Assembly: GCA_964423465.1 (NCBI GenBank)
Contig: CAYRFK010000157.1
Span: 1 to 11,626 of the forward strand
Source: VGWF01 sp964423465
Lineage (GTDB): Bacteria; Verrucomicrobiota; Kiritimatiellia; PWTM01
Direction: 5' to 3'
DNA length: 11,626 bases
Position numbers and translations under genes: made by a program. This document shows, piece after piece, positions 1-8,541 of the stretch (its first letter is position 1; the number at the start of each line of letters is the position of its first letter). The notes beneath the pieces are model-generated. The model did not search any database. It was not told the DNA's origin and saw only the letters and a program-made list of their open reading frames with translations.

Positions 1-1911
1 CCGGGCGTGCTGATCAAGGGCGCGTGGGACCTGTCCGGGTGCAACCGCGTGACGTTCGAGTTGGCAAATCGCGACAGCAAGTCCGAGCTGCCGCTGACGG
101 TCCGGCTCGACAACCCGGACGCGGATCCCGGGGCGTCGCGTGCGGTCTTCGTCGACCGCATCAAGCTGACCGGCCGCGGCGCCGCGACGTGCGAGACCAC
201 GCTGCCGCCGTGGCTGCCGAACCTGCGCGAGCTGAACGCGAAACTCGACGGGATGCGGCGCGGGCCGCTGGCGACGCTGGGCGTGGTTGCGGACCTCGAT
301 CCCTCGAAGGTCGTTGGGGTCGCGGTGTATCTCAAGGAGCCGAAGCTCGATTGGAAGTGGGGCGTGAAGCGGATCGTCGCGCATACCGGTCCGACCGCGG
401 CCGCGCCGGACTGGATGAGGCTGCCGGCCGACCAGTTCTTCCCTTTCATCGATGTCTACGGCCAGTTCAAGTACCGCGACTGGCCCGGCAAGACGCACGG
501 CGACGCCGATCTGAAGGCCGCGCTGCAGAAGGAGCAGGCCGATCTCGCCGCGCACTCCGGTCCGGAAGGATGGAGCAAGTTCGGCGGCTGGGCCGCCGGG
601 CCGAAGCGCGAGGCGACCGGGCAGTTCCGCGTGGAGAAGGTCGACGGCAAATGGTGGTTCGTCGACCCCGAGGGCTGCCTCTGGTGGTCGCATGGGCCGG
701 TGCGCGTGACGTCGTCCTCCGCCGTCACCCCGCTCGACAACCGCGAGTTCTACTTCACCGATCTTCCGAAGGCGGACTCGCCGCTCGCGCTCTTCTACAC
801 GACTCGCGACGAGCTGCTGTGGCCCTATTACGAGGCGCGCGACATCCAGCGCACCTACGACTTCTCGTCCGCCAACGCCTTCCGCAAGTACGGCGCGGAC
901 TGGGCGGCGCAGTACGCCGACATGGCCCACCTGCGCCTGCGGAGCTGGGGCATGAACACGGTCGCGAACAGCTCTGACCGCCGCATCTGCCGGATGCAGC
1001 GCACGCCCTATTGCGACCGCTTCGAGCTGAAGTCGCCCGACATCGCCGGCAGCAAGCTCGGCTGGTGGAAGTTCAAGGATCCCTTCCACCCCGAGTTCCG
1101 CGCGAACTTCCACAAGCAGCTCCTCGCGCGCAAGGCGGAACTGGATGATCCCTGGTGCTTCGGCTTCTTCGTCGACAACGAGATCGCATGGGGCGGACCG
1201 ACGGACCTTGCGGAATGGACGCTCCAGTCGCCCGCCGGCCAGCCGGCCAAGGTCGAGATGGTCGCGCGGCTGAAGGCGAAGCACGGCGGTATCGAGAAGC
1301 TCAACGCTGCGTGGGGGAGCGGGTTTGCGGGCTGGGACGCGCTGCTGGCGACGCAGGAGAGGCCGCCCGCCGGCGCGGCGGAGGACTGCCGCGAGTTCAC
1401 GACGGTGCTGACCGAGGCCTACTTCAAGGGGGTTCGAGAGACGTTCAAGTCGGTCGCGCCGGACAAGCTCTACTTCGGCTGCCGGTTCGCCGGCTCCACC
1501 GAGGCGGCGGTCCGCATGGCCGCGAAGTACTGCGACATCGTCAGCTACAACATCTACCGGCACACGCTCGACGCCTTCAAGCTGCCCGACGGCGTCGACA
1601 AGCCGGTTCTGGTCGGCGAGTTCCACTTCGGCGCGCTCGACCGAGGGCTCTTCCACTCCACGCTGATCGGGGTCGAGAACCAGGAGGCGCGCGGCAGGGC
1701 TTACACCGCGTACGTGACCTCCGCGCTGCGCCATCCGAACTTCGTCGGCGTCCACTGGCACCAGTTCGGTGACCAGCCCACCACCGGCCGCTTCGACGGC
1801 GAGAACTTCCAGAACGGCTTCGTCGACGTCTGCGACACGCCGTACCCCGAAACCATCGCCGGCATCCGCCAGGTCGGCTACAAGCTCTACGAGATCCGCA
1901 GCGGGCGGTAG
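1..1911 (+). CDS. GH50-like glycoside hydrolase (probable beta-agarase), 5' partial
   Basis: This is the C-terminal 636 codons of a glycoside hydrolase. The frame is open to the window edge, so the true start and any signal peptide lie upstream; the GTG at 7 is only the first start-like codon. The first ~125 residues look like a carbohydrate-binding-type beta-sandwich (WDLSGCNRVTFEL, then TVRLDNP). The catalytic part follows, with KWWFVDPEGCLWWSHGP and LDNREFYF, as in GH50 agarases. Counting from the GTG at 7, the likely clan GH-A catalytic pair is E392 in FGFFVDNEIAWGG (acid/base) and E538 in KPVLVGEFHFGALDRG (nucleophile). The C-terminus (VHWHQFGDQPTTGRFDGEN) completes the barrel. In known families these enzymes cleave beta-linked galactans such as agarose. 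A retaining glycoside hydrolase is near certain; the GH50 assignment and agarose as substrate are inference, with a GH42-like galactosidase as the alternative. The next gene starts 52 bases downstream. Confidence 0.85.
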   Translation, partial: PGVLIKGAWDLSGCNRVTFELANRDSKSELPLTVRLDNPDADPGASRAVFVDRIKLTGRGAATCETTLPPWLPNLRELNAKLDGMRRGPLATLGVVADLDPSKVVGVAVYLKEPKLDWKWGVKRIVAHTGPTAAAPDWMRLPADQFFPFIDVYGQFKYRDWPGKTHGDADLKAALQKEQADLAAHSGPEGWSKFGGWAAGPKREATGQFRVEKVDGKWWFVDPEGCLWWSHGPVRVTSSSAVTPLDNREFYFTDLPKADSPLALFYTTRDELLWPYYEARDIQRTYDFSSANAFRKYGADWAAQYADMAHLRLRSWGMNTVANSSDRRICRMQRTPYCDRFELKSPDIAGSKLGWWKFKDPFHPEFRANFHKQLLARKAELDDPWCFGFFVDNEIAWGGPTDLAEWTLQSPAGQPAKVEMVARLKAKHGGIEKLNAAWGSGFAGWDALLATQERPPAGAAEDCREFTTVLTEAYFKGVRETFKSVAPDKLYFGCRFAGSTEAAVRMAAKYCDIVSYNIYRHTLDAFKLPDGVDKPVLVGEFHFGALDRGLFHSTLIGVENQEARGRAYTAYVTSALRHPNFVGVHWHQFGDQPTTGRFDGENFQNGFVDVCDTPYPETIAGIRQVGYKLYEIRSGR

Positions 1912-1948
1912 ATCTCGGCCGATGAAGACTGGGCGACGGTCCCGGGAA

Positions 1949-1957
1949 TGCTAGACT
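1949..1957 (+). promoter_or_regulatory. Possible extended -10 element of a near-leaderless promoter
   Basis: The gap before the large exported-protein gene contains TG-C-TAGACT: an extended -10 TG dinucleotide, then a hexamer matching TATAAT at 4 of 6 positions. Transcription starting about 7 bases after the hexamer would begin at or next to the GTG start at 1964, giving a leaderless or near-leaderless mRNA. This fits the absence of any purine-rich ribosome-binding site before that GTG. I see no convincing -35 box. The call is weak and rests on position and motif only. Confidence 0.3.
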
Positions 1958-1963
1958 CGTGAC

Positions 1964-4900
1964 GTGAGGCGTTTTTCCGTCAGGATCGGACTGGTGTTCG
2001 CGTCGGTCGCATGGGCCGTCCCGGCCCGGGCGGATACCAACGTCTTCCTCGACACCTTCACCTTCGGGGGCGTTGCGGGCGCGACCGCGCCATTGAGCTC
2101 CAACATCGCCGTTCGTCAGGCGGGCGGCGCCGTCACCTCGGGCTACACCGCGGTGGTCAGCGGGGTCTCGACCAACTCGGTTCTCCTGTTCGACACCCAC
2201 GCGGACCTCGCCAGCGACGTTCTCCAGTTCCGTACCTACCGCACGAACGCATCCAGTCAGGCCGTGGCGGACCTTGTGACCAATCTCGCGCCGCACGTCG
2301 CCGGACGCGTGTGGTCCATGTCCGGCCGCCTGCAGATCTCGCGCGCCGTGACGAACATCGCCGACGCATGGCTCGCGATCTCGATCGGCGACACCGCCGC
2401 GCTCACCGGGCCCAACCATGCCTCCGCGGACCTGGCGCTGCTGGTCCGGGGAAGCGGCGGGTGGCAGGTCTGGGAGGACAACATCACTGCCGGCAACAGC
2501 ACCAATGCGGCGCTTCGCTACCCCGACTTGTGGAGCCAGCCCGCGCAGTTCCGGATCCTGGTCGACGAGTCGGAAACGCCGGCCGAAGCCACGTTCTCGG
2601 TGATCGTCGGAACGGCGACCAACCATCTGGGATCCTACATGCTGGACTTCGAGACGAATGCGGCGCGCTGCGTCGAGCTTCGCGCCCACCAGGGCGGCGG
2701 GACCGGCGCCACGGGGGCGCTCATGGAGGCGGTTGTCGACGATCTCGCCGTCACGTTGCTGGGATCAACCAACACTGAGCCCGTGCTGCTGTCGCACCCC
2801 GCATCGGCCGTCACGGGCCACGGCGTGCCCGTGAGCTTCGCCGTCCAGGCCGCCGCCGCGCCGTTCGCCTGCCAATGGATGAAGGACGGCATCGCGGTCG
2901 CCGGGGCAACCAACCGCCGTCTCCGGCTGGACTTCCCCGTTGCCGCCGATGCCGGCCAGTACCGTGTCGGAATCTCCAATGTCGATGGGGCCGTCACCAG
3001 CGCCGTCGCGACGCTGACCGTCACGAACCCCGCCCCGCGACCCATCGAAACGCTTTTCAGCACCGGCATCGACGACCTCGGCCACCCGCTCCAGCCGGGT
3101 CGCGTCGATGCGCATTGGCAGACCGCGGCCAGCGCCGATCCCGCCGCGCCCGGGCCGGAGAGCTACACCCCGACGAATGTCACGTCGAGTTGGCTGGCCA
3201 ACAGCACGGCGTCCTGCTGGATCGCCGCCTCACGCAGCATCACCCTTCAACCCGGTTCCTACACCTATCGACATGCGTTCCTGCTCACCAGCGGCGTGCC
3301 CGAGACCGCTTCGGTCACACTGCGCTGGATGTCGGACAACCCGGGCACGGCCGTGCGCCTCAACGGGCAGCCCCTGTCGGTGCCGCTGGCGAACAGTTTC
3401 AGCGCGTTCACCGCGTGGACGACGGTCAGCAATCTCGTCGCCGGATCGAATGTTTTCGAGTTCGCGGTCTCCAACGTGGGCACCGCCGCCAACGCCAGCG
3501 GCGTCCGCGTGGAGTTTACCGGTCGCGCCCTGCCGATCCCTCCGGCCGGGACGCCGCCCCGGATCCTCCTCGATCCCGCGGACCGCGTCCTCGCCATCGG
3601 TGAGTCCTGCGCGCTCGCCTCGATCGCCTACGGCAGCGGCCCCCTGGTCTACCAATGGCGGCGGAACGGGACGGCCCTCGCGGGGGCCACCAACGCCGCC
3701 CTCGCACTCCTCCCGGCGGGGACGGAGGTATCCGGCGCCTACGACCTCGTCGTCAGCGGTCCGGCCGGCGCCGTCACAAGCGCGGTCGCGAACGTCGTGG
3801 CCGCGCATTTCACCGGTCCAACCAGCCGCAAGACACCACTGGTCATCTCCGAGATCATGTATCACCCGCCTCCACGCACCGACGGACTCAACCTGGAGTT
3901 CGTTGAGATCTACAACTCCAACCCTTTTCCCGAGGACCTGGGCGGCTTCCGTCTCTCGGGGGCCGCCGACTACATCTTCCCGGCGGGAACCCGCATCGAC
4001 GCCGGCGGCCATGTCGTCGTCGCCGCCGTTCCTGCGGACGTCGAGGCCGTCTACGGCATCGCGGGCGTCTTCGGGCCGTTCGCCAACGCCGGCGGCATGC
4101 CGCACGATGCGGGCACCGTCCGCCTTCGCAACCGGCTGGACGCAGTCCTCCTCGAGGCCGGCTACGGGGATATCGATCCCTGTCCGCTCGCCGCCGACGG
4201 CGCCGGGCATTCGCTGGTGGCGGTGCGGGCGAGCTACGGCGAAGGCGATCCGCGCGCATGGGCGCCGAGCGCCTTCGTCGGCGGATCGCCCGGCGCAACG
4301 GATCCGTTCACGCTCTCTGCCGGGCCCGCCGACACGATCGACCGTGTCACCCTCAACGAGATCCTTGCGCACACCGATCCGCCGCTGGTCGACAGCGTTG
4401 AGCTGTTCAACCCGTCCGGCATCCCCGCCGACCTCTCGGGCTGCTGGCTCAGCGACGACCCGGGGACCAACAAGTTCCGCTTCGCCGACGGCACCGTCCT
4501 GCCGGCTCACGGGCATCTCACGGTCGACGGCGTCCAACTCGGCTTCAATCTCCGGGCCACGGGCGACGAGGTCCTTCTCGTGAACTCGAACGGCACGCGC
4601 GTGATCGACGCGGTCCGCTTCGAGGGGCAGGCCAACGGGATCGCCCTCGGGCGGTACCCCGACGGGACGGCCGGCTTCGCCGCTCTCTCGGCCGTCACAC
4701 CCGACGCGGTCAACGCCCCCCCGCGGACGAGCCCCGTAGTGATCAGCGAGATCATGTACCACCCGATCTCGGAGGACGGAGCCGACGAGTACGTCGAGAT
4801 CGCCAACCGCGGCAGCCAGCCCGTCGACCTCGGCGGCTGGACGTTCACTGACGGCATCGACTTCGAGTTCCCCACCGGCACCGTGCTTGAGGCCGGCGCC

Positions 4901-7900
4901 TATCTCGTCGTGGCCAGGGACCGGACCCGCCTCCTGTCGACCCACCCCGCGGTCGTACCCGGGCGCGTGCTCGGCGATTTCGCCGGCGCCCTCGACGACG
5001 GCGGCGAACGGCTTGCACTCAGCAGCCCCGACACGATCATCGTCACCAACGGCGGCCTCGCGGTCACCAGCGCGTTCCACATCGTCGAGAACGAGGTCGC
5101 CTATGTCGACGGCGGCCGGTGGGGACGCTGGAGCGATGGCGGGGGCAGCAGCCTCGAACTCGTCGACCTCCACGCAGACAACCGCATGGCCTCCAACTGG
5201 GCAAACAGCGACGAGACCGCGAAGTCCGCATGGACGCACATCCAGAATACGGGCCGCCTCGACTGGGGCCATCATGCGGTCACGAACATCGACCAGCTCT
5301 ACCTGATCCTGTTCCAGCCCGGCGAGGTGCTCGTCGACGACGTGCAGGTCGTCCCCGAGGGCGGCTCGAACCAGGTGCCGAACCCCGGCTTCGAGATCGG
5401 GACCAACGGGTGGTTCTTCCACGGCTCGCACCGCCTCAGCCGCCTCGATCCGACGAACGGCACTGGCGGCTCCGCCGCTCTGGTCGTGCGCGCCGAGGGC
5501 CGTGGCGATGTGGTGAACCGCGTTCGGGCGCCGCTGTCGTCGGTTCTGGCGTCCAACACGATCGCGACTCTCTCCGTGCAGGCACGATGGCTGAAGGGAA
5601 ACCCGGAACTCCTCATGCGCCTCGCCGGAGGCTCGCTGGAGGCCTTCGGGCCGCTGTCGGTGCCCGCGGATCTCGGCACGCCGGGAGCGCGGAACAGCCG
5701 TGCGCGCGCCAACGCGGGGCCGGCCATCCGGGAGGTCGCGCATGCGCCGATCCTGCCGGGGCCCGGCGCGGGTGTCACCGTTTCGGCCCGGATCAGCGAC
5801 CCGGACGGCGTCGCTGGCGCCACGCTCGCGTATCGCATCGATCCCTCCGCAGCGATCGACGCCGTCGCGATGAACGACGCGGGCACCGACGGCGACGAGC
5901 GCGCGGGCGACGGCCTGTTCAGCGCGCGGATCCCCGCCCAGGCGGCCGGAACCCTTGTCGCCTTCCACGTCGCGGCGACCGATGCGGCCCCCCCCGCCGC
6001 GGCCGCCGCGTTCCCCGACGACGCCCCCGCGCGCGAGTGCCTCGTCCGCTTCGGCGAAACGAACATGCCGCTGCTGGTCAACACGAGGATCTGGCTGACG
6101 CAGAGCAACTTCACCGCATGGACGGCGCACGAGAAGTCGAGCAACGACGATGTCGACTCGACCGTCGTCGTCGGTCGCGACCGCGTCATCTACAACGTTG
6201 GCGTGCACTACGGGTCGAGCGAGAACTACTCCACGGCCCTCGACAACCCGACCGGCAAACTCGTCGGCGTGAACTTCAACTTTCCGGACGACGAGCCATT
6301 CCTCGGCGCAACAGATGTCCGCTTCGACTGGCCCGTGCGCGACACCACGTTCACCCGCGAGCACCTGATGTACCGCTTCTGCGACTGGCTCGGCCTTCCG
6401 TGGAACCAGCGTCGTTACCTGCACTTCCACATCAATGGCGTCCGGCGCGGGTTCGTATTCGAGGACGTGCAGAAACCCAACGGCGACACGATCGACCAGT
6501 GGTTCAGCGACGACAGTGACGGCGACCTCCTGAAGACCAACCCGTGGTTCGAGGCCACGCCCGCGGGCGTGATCATGAACAGCAAGTCGATCTCGCCGCG
6601 CCTCACGAACTACTTCACGCTCGGCGGGATCAGCAAGCTCGCGCCCCACCGCTACACCTTCCAACCGCGGGCCGTCCGCGGTTCGGCCACCGACTACTCG
6701 CGGTTTTTCACGCTTGTTGACACGGTCAATACGACCGGCGACTACGAACGTACGGTCCGATCGCTCGTCGACGTTCGCCAGTGGATGCGCACGTTCGCGA
6801 TGAATGACCTCGCAAGCTACTGGGATGGCTTCGGCAACCCGAACGACAAGAACTCCTATCTGTATAAGCCGGAGCACGACGGCTGGAAGATCGTCTGCTG
6901 GGATTTCGACGTCGGGCTGGGCGTCATGAGCGACCCGACGAACGCCGTGCTGTTGAGCACCGATGTCGACCCGGCCCTGTGGCGCATGGACACGACGCCC
7001 GGCTTCGTCCGGCACTACTGGGCCGCCCTGGACGAGGCCCTGGCCACATTCTTCGATGCAGGACCCGGCACCGACATCGAGCGCTTCCTGCGCGAGCGCA
7101 ATACCGCGCTCGTATCGGCGGGGGTCGGCCCCGTTTCCCCGTTCGTTCCGAGCGGAGCCTATGGCCTCTCCATCCCCGACTGGATCGCCGGACGCCGGGC
7201 ATTCGTCGAATCGCAGGTCGCGCCCATGCGATCGGCATTTGTCCTGACCAACGCCCCGCTGTCGACCGTGGACAGCAACCGCTTTGTTGTCGGAGGCACG
7301 GCCCCGCTCGGCGCCGCGGAGATTCGCGTGAACGGCCTGCCCGTCGATCCGGTCTGGGCGACCGTGTCGAACTGGTCCGCCGCCGTCACACTGTCGACGG
7401 GCACCAACATCCTGGCTGTCACCCTCCACGGCGGATCCGGAGGCGCGATGACCGGAGCGACGGTTGCCGTGGTCTTCACCGGCGTCAACGCGTGGCCGCC
7501 GCTGCGGATCAACGAGTGGATGGCGGCCAATGCCGGCGCCGTTCTGGACCCGGCGGACAGCGACGCCGACGACTGGTTCGAGCTTTTCAACCCGACCGCC
7601 GCGCCCGTGGACCTGGCCGGATGGTCGCTTGCGGACCAACCCACCAACGTCGTCCCGTTCGTAGTCCCGGCGGGCTATTCGATCCCGGCGGCGGGACGGC
7701 TTCTCGTCTGGGCGGACAAGGAAACGTGGCAGAACGCGACCAACCGGCCGGACCTTCACGTGGACTTCCAGCTTTCCAAGGGCGGGGAGTCGATCGTTCT
7801 CTACGCCCCCGATGGAACGCTCATCGATTCCGTCGCGTTTGGCGCGCAGACCGACAACGTGTCGATGGGCCGATGGCGCGACGGCATGCCGTACGTCTAC

Positions 7901-8170
7901 CCGCTGGCCGCGCCGTCGCCCGGCGCCCCGAACCTCTACATCCCTCCACCGCCGCTCGTCGCGGGCATGGCGTACGCGGGCGATGCCGCGGTCGTCAACC
8001 TCATCGTGACGCCCGGCATCACGGGGCGTCTGGAATACATCGACGATCTGACGGCCACCAACTGGATCCCGCTGGAGCCACCGGTCGCCTCGGTGGGGGC
8101 CATCCTCTCGATTACGAACCCGCCGCCGGCCGTTCCGCGCCGCTTCTACCGCGTCCGAAGCACCTACTGA
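1964..8170 (+). CDS. Giant exported protein with Ig-like, lamin-tail (LTD) and CotH kinase-like domains
   Basis: A 2068-residue protein with a Sec signal peptide: MRRF..., a hydrophobic core and a likely cut after ARA (residues 21-23). The GTG at 1964 is chosen because the signal peptide begins there. Approximate domain order: 24-265 lectin-like beta-sandwich; 272-353 Ig-like (QWMKDG, DAGQYRV); 358-521 galactose-binding-like sandwich (SDNPGTAVRLNG); 531-613 Ig-like (YQWRRNG); 625-740 LTD1 (VISEIMYHP); 795-905 LTD2 (VTLNEIL); 925-1035 LTD3 (VISEIMYHP again); 1070-1245 carbohydrate-binding-like (NPGFEIGTNGWFFHGSH); 1252-1345 Ig-like (ISDPDGV, AGDGLFSA); 1367-1752 CotH; 1756-1845 Ig-like; 1847-1965 LTD4; 2004-2068 C-terminal module ending FYRVRSTY. 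In CotH, residues 1627-1634 (NDKNSYLY) and WDFDVGLG (1646-1653) fit the family's catalytic and metal-binding sites. Bacillus CotH is a protein kinase of the spore coat; the role of these large secreted relatives is unknown. No PEP-CTERM or LPXTG anchor is seen, so it may be secreted or surface-attached by another route. Gene identity is firm, function is not. Confidence 0.93.
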   Translation: MRRFSVRIGLVFASVAWAVPARADTNVFLDTFTFGGVAGATAPLSSNIAVRQAGGAVTSGYTAVVSGVSTNSVLLFDTHADLASDVLQFRTYRTNASSQAVADLVTNLAPHVAGRVWSMSGRLQISRAVTNIADAWLAISIGDTAALTGPNHASADLALLVRGSGGWQVWEDNITAGNSTNAALRYPDLWSQPAQFRILVDESETPAEATFSVIVGTATNHLGSYMLDFETNAARCVELRAHQGGGTGATGALMEAVVDDLAVTLLGSTNTEPVLLSHPASAVTGHGVPVSFAVQAAAAPFACQWMKDGIAVAGATNRRLRLDFPVAADAGQYRVGISNVDGAVTSAVATLTVTNPAPRPIETLFSTGIDDLGHPLQPGRVDAHWQTAASADPAAPGPESYTPTNVTSSWLANSTASCWIAASRSITLQPGSYTYRHAFLLTSGVPETASVTLRWMSDNPGTAVRLNGQPLSVPLANSFSAFTAWTTVSNLVAGSNVFEFAVSNVGTAANASGVRVEFTGRALPIPPAGTPPRILLDPADRVLAIGESCALASIAYGSGPLVYQWRRNGTALAGATNAALALLPAGTEVSGAYDLVVSGPAGAVTSAVANVVAAHFTGPTSRKTPLVISEIMYHPPPRTDGLNLEFVEIYNSNPFPEDLGGFRLSGAADYIFPAGTRIDAGGHVVVAAVPADVEAVYGIAGVFGPFANAGGMPHDAGTVRLRNRLDAVLLEAGYGDIDPCPLAADGAGHSLVAVRASYGEGDPRAWAPSAFVGGSPGATDPFTLSAGPADTIDRVTLNEILAHTDPPLVDSVELFNPSGIPADLSGCWLSDDPGTNKFRFADGTVLPAHGHLTVDGVQLGFNLRATGDEVLLVNSNGTRVIDAVRFEGQANGIALGRYPDGTAGFAALSAVTPDAVNAPPRTSPVVISEIMYHPISEDGADEYVEIANRGSQPVDLGGWTFTDGIDFEFPTGTVLEAGAYLVVARDRTRLLSTHPAVVPGRVLGDFAGALDDGGERLALSSPDTIIVTNGGLAVTSAFHIVENEVAYVDGGRWGRWSDGGGSSLELVDLHADNRMASNWANSDETAKSAWTHIQNTGRLDWGHHAVTNIDQLYLILFQPGEVLVDDVQVVPEGGSNQVPNPGFEIGTNGWFFHGSHRLSRLDPTNGTGGSAALVVRAEGRGDVVNRVRAPLSSVLASNTIATLSVQARWLKGNPELLMRLAGGSLEAFGPLSVPADLGTPGARNSRARANAGPAIREVAHAPILPGPGAGVTVSARISDPDGVAGATLAYRIDPSAAIDAVAMNDAGTDGDERAGDGLFSARIPAQAAGTLVAFHVAATDAAPPAAAAAFPDDAPARECLVRFGETNMPLLVNTRIWLTQSNFTAWTAHEKSSNDDVDSTVVVGRDRVIYNVGVHYGSSENYSTALDNPTGKLVGVNFNFPDDEPFLGATDVRFDWPVRDTTFTREHLMYRFCDWLGLPWNQRRYLHFHINGVRRGFVFEDVQKPNGDTIDQWFSDDSDGDLLKTNPWFEATPAGVIMNSKSISPRLTNYFTLGGISKLAPHRYTFQPRAVRGSATDYSRFFTLVDTVNTTGDYERTVRSLVDVRQWMRTFAMNDLASYWDGFGNPNDKNSYLYKPEHDGWKIVCWDFDVGLGVMSDPTNAVLLSTDVDPALWRMDTTPGFVRHYWAALDEALATFFDAGPGTDIERFLRERNTALVSAGVGPVSPFVPSGAYGLSIPDWIAGRRAFVESQVAPMRSAFVLTNAPLSTVDSNRFVVGGTAPLGAAEIRVNGLPVDPVWATVSNWSAAVTLSTGTNILAVTLHGGSGGAMTGATVAVVFTGVNAWPPLRINEWMAANAGAVLDPADSDADDWFELFNPTAAPVDLAGWSLADQPTNVVPFVVPAGYSIPAAGRLLVWADKETWQNATNRPDLHVDFQLSKGGESIVLYAPDGTLIDSVAFGAQTDNVSMGRWRDGMPYVYPLAAPSPGAPNLYIPPPPLVAGMAYAGDAAVVNLIVTPGITGRLEYIDDLTATNWIPLEPPVASVGAILSITNPPPAVPRRFYRVRSTY

Positions 8171-8204
8171 CCCTCGGCCCTGCGGCTTGGTCCCGGGCGC
8201 GGCA

Positions 8205-8212
8205 GAAGGTGG
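8205..8212 (+). promoter_or_regulatory. Ribosome-binding site for the VF530-like ORF
   Basis: The purine-rich string GAAGGTGG ends four bases before the ATG at 8217. It is the clearest Shine-Dalgarno-like sequence before any start in the window. It favours the ATG at 8217 over the upstream in-frame TTG at 8187 as the start of the small ORF. Confidence 0.5.
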
Positions 8213-8216
8213 GGTC

Positions 8217-8480
8217 ATGGTTCATCGAGGATCCATCGTGGACGCGGTCCATCCGCCCATCCCCGCGACCCCCATGCACGGCATCACGCTGGAGGCGATC
8301 CTCAATCATCTGGTGGCCCGGCATGGCTGGGACGAGATGGGGGTGCGCATCCGGAGCCGCTGCTTCCTCAACGACTCGAGGGTCGGCGGCGCCGGCGTAA
8401 GCAACCGGTTGACGATCGGCGCTGGCGGTCGCATGACATGTCGCGAATGCGACTGTAACAGCGGAGGCGGATTCCCGTAG
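8217..8480 (+). CDS. VF530 (DUF2132)-like small DNA-binding protein with a lost or replaced C-terminal half
   Basis: An 87-residue ORF. Residues 19-56 match the N-terminal half of the VF530 family: PMHGITLEAILNHLV, then HGWDEMGVRI and RCFLNDSRV. Family members are short DNA-binding proteins that normally continue with a conserved segment of the type SSLKFLRRTPWAR. Here that segment is absent from all three forward frames. From residue 57 the ORF runs into a Gly/Arg-rich and Cys-containing tail (MTCRECDCNSGGGFP) unlike the family. The end of the ORF overlaps the promoter motif of the downstream sigma gene, so the tail is probably non-native. A good RBS precedes the ATG, so it may still be translated. 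I judge it a decayed, 3'-truncated gene that keeps an open frame; a functional shortened protein is the alternative. No frameshift that restores the family was found by reading the other frames. Confidence 0.55.
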   Translation: MVHRGSIVDAVHPPIPATPMHGITLEAILNHLVARHGWDEMGVRIRSRCFLNDSRVGGAGVSNRLTIGAGGRMTCRECDCNSGGGFP

Positions 8481-8482
8481 TA
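8454..8482 (+). promoter_or_regulatory. Putative ECF-type promoter of the sigma factor gene (copy 1 of the shared motif)
   Basis: The sequence reads T-GTAACA-N11-TTCCCGT-A-GTA. The same arrangement with identical spacing lies before the kinase gene. Read as TGTAAC-N16-CGTA, it differs at one position from the classical Bacillus SigW promoter consensus TGAAAC-N16-CGTA, which is the known form of ECF promoters (AAC in the -35, CGT in the -10). Transcription would start near 8488, giving a leader of about 54 bases before the ATG at 8542. This rules out the in-frame ATG at 8482 as the sigma start. Recognition by the adjacent sigma factor is inference. Confidence 0.6.
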
Positions 8483-8541
8483 TGGGGCGGGTGCGGTGGT
8501 GCGGGCCGGATCGGCCGCAAGCGCCGTGCGGGCCTCATGCG

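Noticed and set aside
1577..2689. A minus-strand open frame spanning the hydrolase end, the intergenic gap and the exported-protein start
   Set aside because: The translation is Arg/Gly-rich without a domain, it overlaps two well-supported genes, and it has no RBS or promoter I can see.
8171..8216. Rho-independent terminator after the giant exported protein gene
   Set aside because: The short gap is GC-rich but shows no stable stem followed by a T-run.
3230..8218. A 1662-codon open frame on the minus strand, opposite the giant exported protein
   Set aside because: Its codons are in exact register with the + strand codons, so a stop would need TTA, CTA or TCA in the sense gene. These are rare in this GC-rich gene. 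The product is Arg/Gly/Val/Asp-rich with no recognisable domain, whereas the + strand has clear domains.
8482..8541. Upstream in-frame ATG (8482) as the sigma factor start
   Set aside because: It falls inside the putative -10 element, the 20 extra residues (Cys/Pro/Arg-rich) do not look like family sequence, and the conserved N-terminus follows naturally from the ATG at 8542.
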